Source of the DNA: Medicago truncatula
Lineage: Eukaryota; Streptophyta; Magnoliopsida; Fabales; Fabaceae
DNA: 64,000 bases
NCBI RefSeq assembly: GCF_003473485.1
Contig: NC_053045.1
Span: forward strand, 26,076,494-26,140,493
Reading direction: 5' to 3'
Positions 23,116 through 34,439 of this stretch are shown here, piece after piece (position 1 is the first letter of the stretch; each line of letters begins with the position of its first letter). The notes under the pieces are model-generated. The model did not search any database. It had not been told where the DNA came from and was given only the letters and a program-made list of their open reading frames with translations. Made by a program: the position numbers and the translations under genes.

Positions 23116-26100
23116 CACTACAACATTTCCATCTTACGACAACGCCAAAGAAGTGTAGCAAAATGCAAAAAAACTGTTGCTATTGTCTACGAGAACGGTT
23201 TACCGTCTGAGGCAAACTGAGGCGTTGTCTTATCATTGCACAACGGTTTTCTTCACAAAGGGCAACGATGTGGGAATAACCGTAGTTGTAGGGATCAAAA
23301 GAAAACGGTTTTTGAAGTTCAAAACCACAACGGTATTTTGCCGTTTTGAAAATAAAAGCGTAGCAATTGGTTCCCTTTAGACACAGTTTTCTAGGGGATG
23401 TCGCTACGCCTCTCACCGTTGCTATTGTGGAAACCGTTCTGGAAGATATGTATCTAATGGCCTCTGCATATCTACCCCAAAGGTCAAAAAGCGTTGCAAA
23501 ACACTTTATTTTAAAAAAAAAATTATTTCTTAAATGAATTAAAAATAAAAGAATGTCAAAGAAGGACAATAACATAGATAAAAAAAAACTTTATTCATAT
23601 AAAATTGTAATCTGATATTTAATTAAAATATTGCAGAAAAGGAAATAGTTATCAATCGTTATTGATCACACCGAAAGTAACATCTTCAAAATTACATACA
23701 TAATAAATTTTTTGGATTTCTAATGAATACCCTTAGAGATATTGACAATTACACTACCAAAAGAAAAAAGATATTGACAATTATTATTGATCACATTCAA
23801 TATAACATCTTTAAAGTGACCATTAATATCAGGAAAAAAAAAAAACATCAAATTTATATCTCTTCATCTTGTACTTTCAAATCTTGAAATTCTTCGTCCA
23901 TATCATCATTATTCTTCTGGAATAAAATTAAAATGCTCAATAAGTAATGTGTAAAAAAATTCTCTTGCACAATACAAATTCCAAACATAGTAATAGCAAA
24001 TAGAGGCAAAGAACCATACATGGAGGTAAACTAAAATGCTATATTTGAGCACATAAGATTATTACTTTTCTATATCATAAGAAACTTTAACAGATCAAAA
24101 CAAAGAGAAAGAGATGAAAACCTTAATTATTTTTTGCTTTAGATGTATCAACTTGCCGAGTCTCATTGAAGGCTACAAAATTGATGATTAACCTGCCAAT
24201 AAAAAAAATAAATATCAGTGAGAAAACACAAATGCAACAAAATAATTAAGGCAGTATTGTCTGCGAGATAACACAAATACAACAATAGTGTAAAATATAT
24301 GGGACACCAACAAAATACATATATAAGCATCTAACTTGAGCAAGTTATTTCATTAGAAAAAGTTCTAAAGCAAGATATCGTAGTATTTGACCTTTTATTT
24401 ATTCATCTACTATCAAAAAAGCTAAAAATGTTATAATCAACTGTAATGTCTATTACCTCCTAATTAATCAACATTTCTCAAAACACATGTAACTCTTGTA
24501 TCTACGATATGTGGAAGCAAGAGAGAAAAAAAAATGTTTCATATATTTGTCAGAGTTGTCCGACACGGCTCGTATGAATGTTATAGAGGTGTCGACACCG
24601 GTCCTAGGAGTGTCGAATTAAAGAAAAAAATATTTTATTTGAGACACCGATTTTAGTTGTCTGACACGTGTCGAACAAGTTTCATAGGAGTCCTAGAGGT
24701 GTTTGTGCAACAAAACATAGACATGCTTTGAGAGGAGAGAAAAGTAGAACCTGTTCCTGATGCTTTGTAGAAAGCAACATGTACAGCAACTATTTCTCCA
24801 GCATGAGCCTCTAGAATCTCCTGCCAATTTGGGAGAAGAATCCTGGTTAGATTTTAAAAAGAGATATGGTCGAACAATTACACAAAAGCTCTCCAAAGAC
24901 ATTCGATTTAATAGGAAGATCCAAAAATCATGATGAAAATCTAACAGTGACCCCACCTCATCATTAGGCACCCCAGTCAAAAGAGTAATTTGCATATTCA
25001 TAGAAGTAAGGCTTCAGGCACATAATCATTTGTCTCAAAATGCAAAAGAGTATATTTAAGTATCCATGGACCGGACGTGTGTCCTCCATGCACTGTGTTA
25101 GAGACTTTGATCCATGGACTAGTAAGAAGTGGATAATTTGAGGTAATTAATATTGCAAGATCCCACAATTTTGTGTATTTTTGTTATTCATTCTTCCCAA
25201 GACAGAATTTAATTTACAACAACTCTTTGTAGATTATCATAAATTCAATCTTGAATTGAATTGTACATTTATAAAAAGTGAACAAATTGAATAACAAAAA
25301 AATCAAGATTGGGTACCATAGCAAAAAAGAAAAGCAGATCCACAACGCAAAACACGATATGCATAAGACCACTGCAATCAAACTAGAACAGTGAGAGATG
25401 GGAACTTGCAGCTCATGAAGCAAGGATAACACCTTAGAAGTATCTAGGGCTATGAATCACCAAGTTAGGACCAAGACATAAGAATGCCTCGGAAGTAGAC
25501 CTCGTGATATCTATATCAGAGGCTGTTAAAGGACAGAAAAGTAGAGAGAATCTGAATATATTCATATATAGGAAATGAGAACTACAATCTAATCGGCAAA
25601 GTCGATTCCGGGAATTTAAAAAGAACTTAAAATTCTATATTGAAAAAAATCATTGCACAATCAATCATCATTGTCACAATCAAAATAACAATCTGATCTA
25701 TAAAAAATAAAAAAATAAAAACTTTAGCATCAACATCCATCCCTTCATTTTGTGCTTCTAAATCATGAAATATTTCATCGATATCATCATAATTCATCTA
25801 GTAAATAAGAAGAGTCCATATATAGAGAAGAAATAAAGATATATTCAAGTTCTTATAGCTAAGAGTAAGTGCAAACAAATCACATATCCCTATGTCCATA
25901 AGAAGAGTCCATATATAAATAAGAAATAACTAAGATATATTCAGGCTCTTGTAGCTAAGAGTAAGTGCACACAAATCACAAATCACTATGTTCAATACTC
26001 CATCATCCTTAATGCACTAAGACTTCAACTAACACAACGGCCCATTTATCAGTCCAAAAAAAATAAAAATAGAAAGCTTAAACCATATAAATACCTTCTC

Positions 26101-27552
26101 AAAGAGATAAAACCACTTAGAATTATATGAAAGAGTCTCAACCTTCTCACTTTAATAGCAGTTATCTCAGAATTAAACTAGATACTATTATTTCTTTTAG
26201 GATCACTTACAAACAATTAGCAATTCACAAATTGATCATATTTGTAATCTAACATTGTTATGATTAATTTTAAACAAATTAGTATCTACGTATGCTCAAC
26301 AAAAATCAAATAATTTAAAAACAAATTGGTAACCAGGTATGCCCAACATGTATAACACAATATTGAACAAATCACTTTCATCTATATGTGAAGAAAGAAA
26401 AAAACAGAACCATGAAAAGTGGGAACAAATCACTTCCCCAGCTTACTAAATAGATGATAGAAACATATGAAGCATAGACGCATACACACATTCACCGACA
26501 CTGACATGCCGACGCCCATAACAATTTAAAAAAATGACATAATTCATGTAATCATATGTGTCGGTGTCTAACACCAATGTGTGCCGACACCAGGACACAC
26601 CACACCTAATCTGAGGAGCATCAATGCTTACAAAAATTGGCGAAATTAATGCCAATACACAAACGCATAACTTATATCCTACCAACATTAAACAACTACC
26701 AAAAAAATAACACCAAAAAAAAGATACCATTCAATTGTTATCCACAGAGCAAACCAAAAACAATGTTTAACCAAACCAGATACCAATCGATTTTTATCAA
26801 TTGACAATACACAACAAACAAGAGAAGTAGAGAAAAGGAGAATCTGTTCAATAATCTACGTTGGGTAAAAAGAAATTACCTAAAAATCACAGCAAAACAA
26901 TATATCTTCATGTACCTTCCTCAATCGCAACAAACCGTGTCTTTGCGTTTAGATATTGATTGAACAAGATGTGAGCTCTGAAATTTCGAAAGAGTAAGGA
27001 TTTCTCGAAGGCTTCATAAATTTTTTCGAAGGGGGGCAGATATTCTTCCAAGGAAGAATCAAAGAAGGAAAAATGGGTTCTGAGATTTCCACAGAATTTG
27101 TGGGTTCTTCGAAAGATTGGGATTTTCGAAAGGGATAGAAGTGTGAGATTGATGATTTTCGTTGAAGTTTGAGGGTTTGAGATTCAAAAGCGTGAGACTG
27201 ATTCACTGATAAGTAAAATTTTTAGATCTAAGCAATTTTCGATTCAGTTGTTATTTTCTATTTTTTTTGGGGGCAAACTTCTTTAATTTATGTTACCACA
27301 TATGTATATATTATTAAAAAAATAAAATATAAAAAATCATACCACAACGTTATTAGGAGTAGCCAAAAGTAATTAATAATAACCGTTTTGCTTTCCTATA
27401 CCATAACTCTTATGAGCCGTAGCGTAAAAATTGAAAAAATTTCATACCCAACCACAACAAAATACGAAAAGCGTTGTCTTTAATACTCTTTTAGAACAGT
27501 TTTTTTACCGTCAAAAAATTAGACGTTGTCGTAGGGCCAAAATGTTGTAGTG
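23116..27552. mobile_element. CACTA (En/Spm) transposon, non-autonomous, 4.4 kb
   Basis: The termini are CACTACAACATTT at the left and AAATGTTGTAGTG at the right. They are flanked by ATA on both sides (23113-23115 and 27553-27555), the 3-bp duplication of this superfamily. Subterminal zones carry repeated ACGACAACG, GTTGTCGTAGGG and AACGGTTTT-like units. I recognise no transposase. Two related minus-strand fragments, near 23860-23930 (NDDMDEEFQDLK) and 25735-25800 (NYDDIDEIFHDLEAQNEGMD), suggest remnants of a duplicated internal gene of unknown origin. A 94-bp tandem duplication lies at 25804-25994. GTGTCGG-type repeats occur near 24540-24710 and 26480-26610. Confidence 0.85.
25804..25994. 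repeat. 94-bp tandem duplication inside the CACTA element
   Basis: Two adjacent copies share AAGAAGAGTCCATATATA, AAGATATATTCA and GCTAAGAGTAAGTGCA. They are non-coding. Confidence 0.6.
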
Positions 27553-27972
27553 ATACTACTTCAAAAGTCTACTTCTCGATAATTTATTTCACAAGTATCT
27601 CTCTTCAATTCACGTTGGGAAGCTTTTCTTTTATTTTTTAATATTATATTTCAATACGTTTTTTCTTCCATTTAATTTTTTTTGAACCGTTGCATTTAAT
27701 TTTTTTTGAGGAGGTCCCATTTAATTTTATTACCTTTTTTTCAAAGGAATTTTATTATCTTTTTATCATTTATATATTTAGTTTCAATATCGTTTAATCA
27801 TCACAACCTCACAAATATTTTTATTCACGCTGTCATTTAAAGATACCAAATATTTTTATTTTCTTTCTTCAACCTCACAAATACACGCACACACATTAGT
27901 GTTTAGAGTAATACTTTATGTGTGTCTGATTTTTTGTTACGCTACTGCGTATAACTTTTTTTGGCGTTGCAT

Positions 27973-28637
27973 AATGCGTATGATTATTTTTATAAAATTT
28001 TGAGGTAGCAGTCCTTTGCTGCACCTCTTTTTTGGTTAAAAAATAAATAAAATTGTAGATGTCTTTTCTTCAGAAAAGGTCTAAATGCCTAAAAAAATTG
28101 TACTTATATATATATATAGAGGACATTTCAAATGAGAGGAGTTTTAAAATGAGAGGATGAGAGCATGAAATAGTGGCCATTGGATTAAATAGATGGCTGT
28201 TATTAAATGTTAGATTTGAGTGACTCACGTGACACTCTTTGCCAAAGAATTAAACACGTTTCTCTCACTTTGACTGTCTCTATGCCTTCACTGTGAATGT
28301 TCCTTATTCATCTTCTTCCCTTCATTCAACGTAAATGCTTTCTCTTTCTGCCGAAACCATTCTTCCTTGCTTCCTTGTCTTTTCTTCTTTGCGTCCTTGT
28401 CTCTTCCTTGTTCCTCCACTGTTTTTTCAAGCTATTTATTTCTTATGTTCTTCCTTGTTCCTCGAGTGTTTTTCAAGCTGTTTATTTCTTATGTTCTTAA
28501 GTTATCTTTTATGTTCTTTCAATCACTGATTGTTCCTTGTTCCTTCTTCATCGCATTTTCTGCGACATCACAAATTAGGGTTCCAAAAAATCACGAGATT
28601 AACTTGCACTTCTATTGAGTTACGTTCATCATTCTTT
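27973..28637. other. Spacer with possible transposon end upstream of FAR1-like gene
   Basis: A short TA run (about 28106-28120) is followed by AGAGGACATTTCAAATGAG and TTTTAAAATGAGAGGATGAG. I recall this motif from repeats in legume genomes, and it may be the left end of the element that carries the FAR1-type gene. From 28290 to 28610 the sequence is T/C-rich and open in three plus-strand frames with Leu/Phe-rich products, which I take as low-complexity leader and not protein. Confidence 0.4.
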
Positions 28638-30239
28638 ATGGACAAAGATACATCAACTTCTTTTCAAATTCCTCAGGTATATTATAATTAGTATGGCTTA
28701 AATTTCTCATGACTTATTGTTCTTTTTTCCTGCTACAGTCTGTGTTGTTGATTATATCTTGTTGATGGCTTCTTAATAAAATATGTTTATTGAAGATATT
28801 TATTTTGTTAATTTTAGGAATATGAATGTGTGCCAAATTGTGATGATGAATTAAAGCCTAAGATTGGACAAGTATTTGATACGTTACAAGAAGGTAAATT
28901 TTTTTACGAAAAATACGCACTCTCTATCGGATTTAGTGTGCGTTCATCATCATCGACTATAGATAAAAACGACTTGAAGCGTTGGAAGTATTTTGTTTGC
29001 TTGAAAGAGGGATATTTGCCAAATAAGACGGATGATAAGGAGCAAAGTGAATCTATTGTCAAGGCTAAAAGAAGAAGGGCTTTAACAAGAGAAGGATGCA
29101 ATGCAAATGTTGTTTTTAAATGGGTGGGGGAAGGTAAGTATGAGATAGCTCGATTTCATGAAAGCCATACACATCCACTTGCTTCACCTATGAAGAGACC
29201 GTTTCTAAGGTCTGCAAGGAAAGTGAATTCAAGTCACAAAAGCTTATTACTTGCATGTAGTAGAGCAAATATTGGACCTTCAAAAGCTTTCCACTTGTTA
29301 AAAGAACAACGTGGGGGTTATGAAAATGTTGGATGCACGCAGAGAGATCTTCAAAACTATTCCAGAGATTTAAAGACTTTGAATAAAGATTCTGATGCAC
29401 ATGTTTTGATAGACTACTTTAGAAGGAAGCAAGAAGTTAATTCATCTTTTTATTATGCGTATGAGGTAGGTGAAGAAGGCCGACTGAAGCATGTTTTTTG
29501 GGCAGATGGTATTTGTAGGAAAAATTATTCCTTATTTGGAGATGTGGTTTCATTTGATACTACATATCAAACAAATAAATATCATTTGATTTTTGCACCT
29601 TTCACTGGGATAAACCATCATCGACAATCTATTACCTTCGGAGTAGGACTTATAACAAATGAGAAAAGTGATTCATTTGTATGGTTGTTTGAAAAGTTTT
29701 TGGAAGCAATGGGTGGACATAAGCCAACACTTATAATAACCGATCAAGATCCTTCCATGAAAGTGGCTATAGAAAATATTTTTGATACTTCTACTCATAG
29801 ATTGTGCATGTGGCATATCATGAAAAAAGTTTCTGAAAAAGTAGGTGTTTCCACGAACGACGATGATGAATTTAACAGAAGCTTCAAGTCATGTGTTTGG
29901 GGTTCAGAGACACCAAATGAGTTTGAAGAGACTTGGGCGTTTTTGATGACAAGGTTTGAGTTAGAAAAGAATAAATGGTTGTTACATATGTTTGATATTC
30001 GAAGCATGTGGATCCCAGCATACTTCAAAGACACTTTTATGGCTGGGATATTGAGAACAACATCAAGATCAGAAAGTGAGAATTCTTTTTATGGTAATTT
30101 CCTGAATCCTAATGTTAACTTGGTTGAATTTTGGATGAGGTTTGATTCAGCAATAGAAGCGCAACGGCATAAGGAGTTACTGGCTGATAATAACTCAATT
30201 CATTCTAAACCAAAACTAAAGTTGGAACGTGGTATAGAT

Positions 30240-30240
<1 letters not shown>
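28638..30240 (+). pseudogene. FAR1/FHY3-type MULE transposase gene, 3'-truncated
   Basis: Exon 1 (28638-28676, MDKDTSTSFQIPQ) joins in phase to a long second exon from 28818. The product has an N-terminal FAR1 DNA-binding domain (EGKFFYEKYALSIGFSVRSS, GCNANVVFKW, FHESHTHPL). It is followed by the MULE transposase core (GDVVSFDTTYQTNKYHLIFA, ITDQDPSMKVAIE, HRLCMWHIMKK, TSRSESENSFY). The reading frame is uninterrupted for about 480 residues. At KPKLKLERG it runs into an (AT)n tract, and the SWIM zinc-finger C-terminus of the family is absent downstream. It is either a decayed transposase gene or a truncated member of the FAR1-RELATED family. Without its C-terminus I expect neither normal transposition nor normal FRS function. 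Confidence 0.8.

Positions 30241-30241
<1 letters not shown>

Positions 30242-30303
<62 letters not shown>
30242..30303. repeat. (AT)n microsatellite
   Basis: About 31 uninterrupted AT/TA units lie exactly at the point where the FAR1-type reading frame loses similarity to its family. Confidence 0.95.
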
Positions 30304-30305
<2 letters not shown>

Positions 30306-31506
30306 CACCTTTATATTGTAACAAACTATGCATATCTTTTTCTTATTCAAAAAAACTAAACATATATGTTTCCATGATACCAACAAATATAATATCATAT
30401 AATATAAATTCCAACATTTATAATAGTAATTTTTTTAAGAAATCATCGGACAATGCCAATTGGGACTAGAAAGAAACTGTGTACAAACATTGTGTTGAAA
30501 GATAAAAGGTATTATTTTCTAATTTGTCAGCATAAGATGATAGGATTTTGTATAAGTTTGATAATGACCTGAAAGATGTCTTTTCTTATGCAGTGAGAAT
30601 ATAGTTGATGAAACACTATGAGAAAAATATTTCGTAGCTTTATCATTTACCATCTATTTACCTTGAGTTCTTTGCTTCCATTTTGTAGTCAATGGAAACC
30701 CAAATATATGTAACAATTGGTCAGGTTCGAGGCTGCTCATCAACCTACATTATCCGGTAGTTGAGAAGTTTAAGACTTAGTAAGTTTGCATTATGATTTC
30801 ACATACAGTGTTAGAGTAAATTATTATTTCACAATCTGATTTGATTGTTTTTTTACCATGTTTCTTGAATTGTTGTCGTGACCTTAACACTTCTCAAGCT
30901 CAGAGTCAAAGCATCAGTATGAACTTAAGTCAGAGTTCGGCTTCTTCTCAATGTATTCGTACAACGATTTTTTCAATCTGTCTCAGGTTAGGCCAATTGT
31001 TGAATTTATAAACTTAGTCAAGGTCTGCTTGATTTATGAACAAACATGCTTTAAAATTTTTTACGCACAAATTAAAAATACATATTGCATTATTCTTTAT
31101 TTCATGTGCATAATTTGTGTTAGGATACATATTGCATCACTATTTGGAAAGCAACTAAATTCAATTCTAACCAGTTTGGATGATATTATGAGAGTTGCAC
31201 CAAATGTTCGAAGACATCAATGTCAAATGGTTCTACCTATAGATGCACATGCGGGAGCGATGCTTAATTTCCATTTGTTTCAACAATGTTAATTGGTCAA
31301 CGGGGTTCATATAATGCACATGAATGCATTTATCCAGCTTTTTTAGGAAGATAATAGGAAGATAAATTAGAAGTCATGATACATTTTCTTTAGCTTAAAA
31401 TCAGTTATGCTACCTTTATTTTATAAATTATATGTAACTATATTCACATACGTCTTATCCATGTTAATATGCATTAGACTAATATTGTTGTTATTTCCAT
31501 GTTTAG
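30304..31506. other. Spacer, no firm gene
   Basis: Frames such as 30951-31292 (113 codons) have no recognisable domain. This stretch could hold 5' exons of the B3-like locus that follows, but I cannot define any. It is AT-rich. Confidence 0.4.
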
Positions 31507-31793
31507 CATTTTCCAAACGAGGTGTCAAGAACAATTCTAAAAGGAAAGCGCAAAACAATCACTCTCATTGATGACCAGATACAGAGAAAATATAAGTGTC
31601 GTCTCATTACCGTCGAAAGAGAAAGCTATGAAAAATACTTGGTGGATAGTGGTTCAATTTCTGCAAAGAATGTGTGATGGAAGAAGGTGGTAAGCTCATA
31701 TTTGATCTGGAAAAGTCACCGAAGAACATGCATGTTCGAGTTGTTCCAAAGTATATCTTTGCTGCTGAACTATTTGAACTTCTACTATTTTGA
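31507..31793 (+). pseudogene. B3-like DNA-binding domain exon, copy 1 (frameshifted)
   Basis: After an AG acceptor the frame reads HFPNEVSRTILKGKRKTITL, then KYKCRLITVERESYEKYLV. A one-base shift is then needed to continue as WFNFCKECVMEEGGKLIF, DLEKSPKNMHVRVVPK. This is the layout of a plant B3-type pseudobarrel domain (LP...SR...Y...W..F.......EGD.L.F). With a frameshift and no identifiable upstream exons it is most likely a decayed gene copy. Confidence 0.55.
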
Positions 31794-32153
31794 CGCATCT
31801 CTTTGGAATGTAATCGTAAACTATCTTGAATTTTTGGATGCCATTTGTTCTTTTCATTTTATTTGATGCAAATATTGACAAAAATCCCTTTTTGGTTAGT
31901 CTATGACACTTGTAGTCTTTTTTATAAACCTAACTATTTTGTAACGTTAATCTGCACATTGTTGGTTCCTTCATTGATTCCAATTAGTATCAAGTTAATT
32001 ATAATGTTCTTTTCCTAATCTCTTGAACAAAATAGAATATGTTCTTTTCCTACAGCAAATCTTTATAATGCTTTGGTAAATGTTTTAGAAATGTACTTAT
32101 ATATAGAACATCTAATTAACGCTGCAATTTGTTTTGTACCTAGCACTTTCCAA

Positions 32154-32390
32154 ATGAGATATCAAGGACATTTCTAAAAGGAACAGGGAAAAAATCACAC
32201 TCATCGACAAACAAACTCAAAAAAGGTATAAGTGTCGCTTGATAACGGCAAAGAGAGCAAGTTACAAAAAATACTTAGGCGGTCAATGATTAAACTTTTG
32301 CCGAGAACATATGTTAGAGGTAGGTGATAAGCTAATTTTGATCTAGAGAAGCCACCTAAAAATATGCACGTTCAAGTCGTTCCCAAATAA
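32154..32390 (+). pseudogene. B3-like DNA-binding domain exon, copy 2 (frameshifted)
   Basis: It is a diverged repeat of the exon 647 bp upstream: HFPNEISRTFLKGTGKK, then KYKCRLITAKRASYKKYLGG, then LNFCREHMLEVGDKL and KPPKNMHVQVVPK. Frameshifts and a stop separate the parts. Downstream non-coding sequence is also shared with copy 1 (for example ACA(T/C)CATTGGTTCCTT), so the duplication covered exon plus flank. Confidence 0.55.
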
Positions 32391-32824
32391 AGATTTGGTG
32401 TTCATGATCCGCACTTTCAACAGACCACCTTAACTCTAATCCTAGAAAATATTATCTTCACTCACCGATGCTACTTCTTTGCTTGATTTCATCTGATGTA
32501 AATATGGGTATCAATTCTTTTTTGGCAACTCTACAACAACAACACTCTTTTTTATAATTTTGGATAATATGTAATCATAATTCACACATCATTGGTTCCT
32601 TTTTGGTTCCAATTGTTTTCATCCTAAATATTATGTCAATTTCTAATCTCATAAACTGATTATATGATCTCTAAATCAACCCATACATATTTTATGATGA
32701 ATCACAATGTTCCGTCGTTTTAACATCTTTTCTTTCGAAGAATTTTTTTTTTATGCCATGATTATCTAAGGTTATTATTTTACCTTAGATAAACATTAAT
32801 TGTAAAAGTGTGGAGGAAAAAATT

Positions 32825-33280
32825 AGGTTAAAATTAGAGCTGACATTTTGCATAAATTAAATCTAGGGTTAATATAGTAAAGACACGCGAAAAAATAGGT
32901 TAAATCTAGGGTTAATATTGTGTCACGGGTTAACATTTAAAAATAAGAGATGACATTTTGCATAAATTAAATATATGGTTAATATAGTAAAGTCACACGA
33001 AAAAATTAGGTTAAATCTAGGGTTAATATTGCGTCACGAGTTAACGTTTATAAATAAGAGATGACAATTTTCATAAATTAAATCTAGGGTTAATATAATT
33101 TGTTTAGTAAAATTAAGAAGAAAAATTAGGAGCGATTTGTTTATTTTGATTTCCCTAACAATTAACGTTAACATTTTGATTAAATTAAATAGGGTTAATA
33201 CAGTAAAATTAATCAAAGAAGTTAGGTTAAATTTAGGGAAAAATTTTGCGTTCCGGTTAACTTTAAGGAATAAGAGATTA
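32825..33280. repeat. Tandem repeat, about 110-bp unit, with TAGGGTTAA motifs
   Basis: Three to four degenerate units begin AGGTTAAATCTAGGGTTAAT (for example at 32898 and 33008). They carry ATAAGAGATGACA and TTTTCATAAATTAAAT or TTTTGCATAAATTAAAT. The repeated TAGGGTTAA looks like a telobox but is embedded in a longer unit, so this is not a telomeric array. Confidence 0.65.
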
Positions 33281-33439
33281 CAATAGTTGTTATGTTATTT
33301 TTTATGTAGTGTTTTAGGCTCTGTGTTGCAAAATTTTGGTTTACACAGCTTTGATTTTCACATTTATAAAGGACAACAATTTTCCGTAATTTATAAGATT
33401 TCTCCTTCGAAACTAAATTTTAAAAAGATACGTTATTCA

Positions 33440-33468
33440 ACTCATGCGAAACACGGGTTTGTAACTAG
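33440..33468 (+). mobile_element. Possible Helitron 3' end
   Basis: An imperfect hairpin (ACTCATG ... CACGGGT) is followed 6 bases later by CTAG and then T. Plant Helitrons end in a GC-rich hairpin (often ACCCGTGC...GCACGGGT) close to CTRR and insert before T. The 5' end (TC...) was not found, so the extent of the element is unknown. Confidence 0.4.
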
Positions 33469-34439
33469 TTTGGTAAATATAATTAAATAATGAATGTAAT
33501 GATACTAATTTTGAAATTTAGACATAAATTATGCCCAAAACGAATATAGAAACAATCTATTTTACAATAATTATATTGAGATTCCATCATAAAAAAAACA
33601 GTTATATTGAGATTTTATCCGATATAAAGAAAATAGCTGGTTGATTTTAGTACAATTTTCTTGGCACTGTGAAGAAAAAAATAAATAGGCACACCTGTTT
33701 GACTAGATGTTTGTTTGATAATAATGTCAATGTCGAATTAAAAAATGGTCCACAATAACCTTTACTGTCTCCCATAAATCCAAGTTTTGATCGTACTTTT
33801 AGGGGCGTTATGGTGAATTCAAACTTCTCACCTTATTCCTTGCCAACCACTTAAGAATATGCCAAATTACTAATTATTAATAAATTCCAAAGCTACCTCA
33901 AAAAAAAAAAAAATTCCAAAACTAATAAAAATACCAAAAACAATAAAATAATAGCAACCAAATTATCCCTAAAAGAAACATAACTTAATTATTTGGGCCA
34001 CCGACAAAATTCCAAATGAGACTAGAAATGAGCAACAACCATATACACCATAGTCACGGTGGGGTTTTCTTTAACTTCACAAAGTAGCAAATAAAAAGTT
34101 TAGAAGTTGGCACACGTTTTCCTTTTAAAAAAGACAAATTTTATGATATAATTTTTTTAACATTCCTACTCCTCTTAAAAAAAGAAGAAAAAAAAAATCC
34201 TACTATAGAGTAGAAAAATCGACTATTTTGATACTGATATTTACATACTTTTGTTGAGATGGAGAAATCTTAAACAACCGATCAAAGAGTATTAGATATC
34301 ACAAGTGATCTAATACGGGGGAGCTTAAACATGCAAATGAGTTTAAAAACATGCAAATGAGTTTAAACATTTAGCTAAAATCTTAAGGCATTAAGGAAAT
34401 GAATCATCTCATTTATATGTTGTTTATAATGAAATTTTA
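33469..34439. other. Intergenic, nothing recognised
   Basis: AT-rich with A-runs. A short direct repeat TATATTGAGATT occurs near 33572 and 33604. I see no gene or RNA. Confidence 0.5.

Larger units (their letters stand above)
22824..27972. repeat. Tandem duplication copy B, split by a CACTA element
   Basis: Copy B consists of 22824-23115 plus about 27556-27972. The halves match consecutive parts of copy A, and the break falls exactly at the CACTA insertion. In copy A the site reads GTTGAATGTTACTT, and in copy B with the insert removed it reads GTTGAATACTACTT. The duplication therefore predates the transposon insertion. Confidence 0.75.

Noticed and set aside
28297-28618. Three overlapping Leu/Phe-rich frames upstream of the FAR1-type gene
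   Set aside because: All three frames are open because of T/C-rich low complexity. No domain is seen and they lie in the likely leader.
32825-33280. Interstitial telomeric array
   Set aside because: The TAGGGTTAA motifs occur once or twice per 110-bp unit and are not consecutive TTTAGGG repeats.
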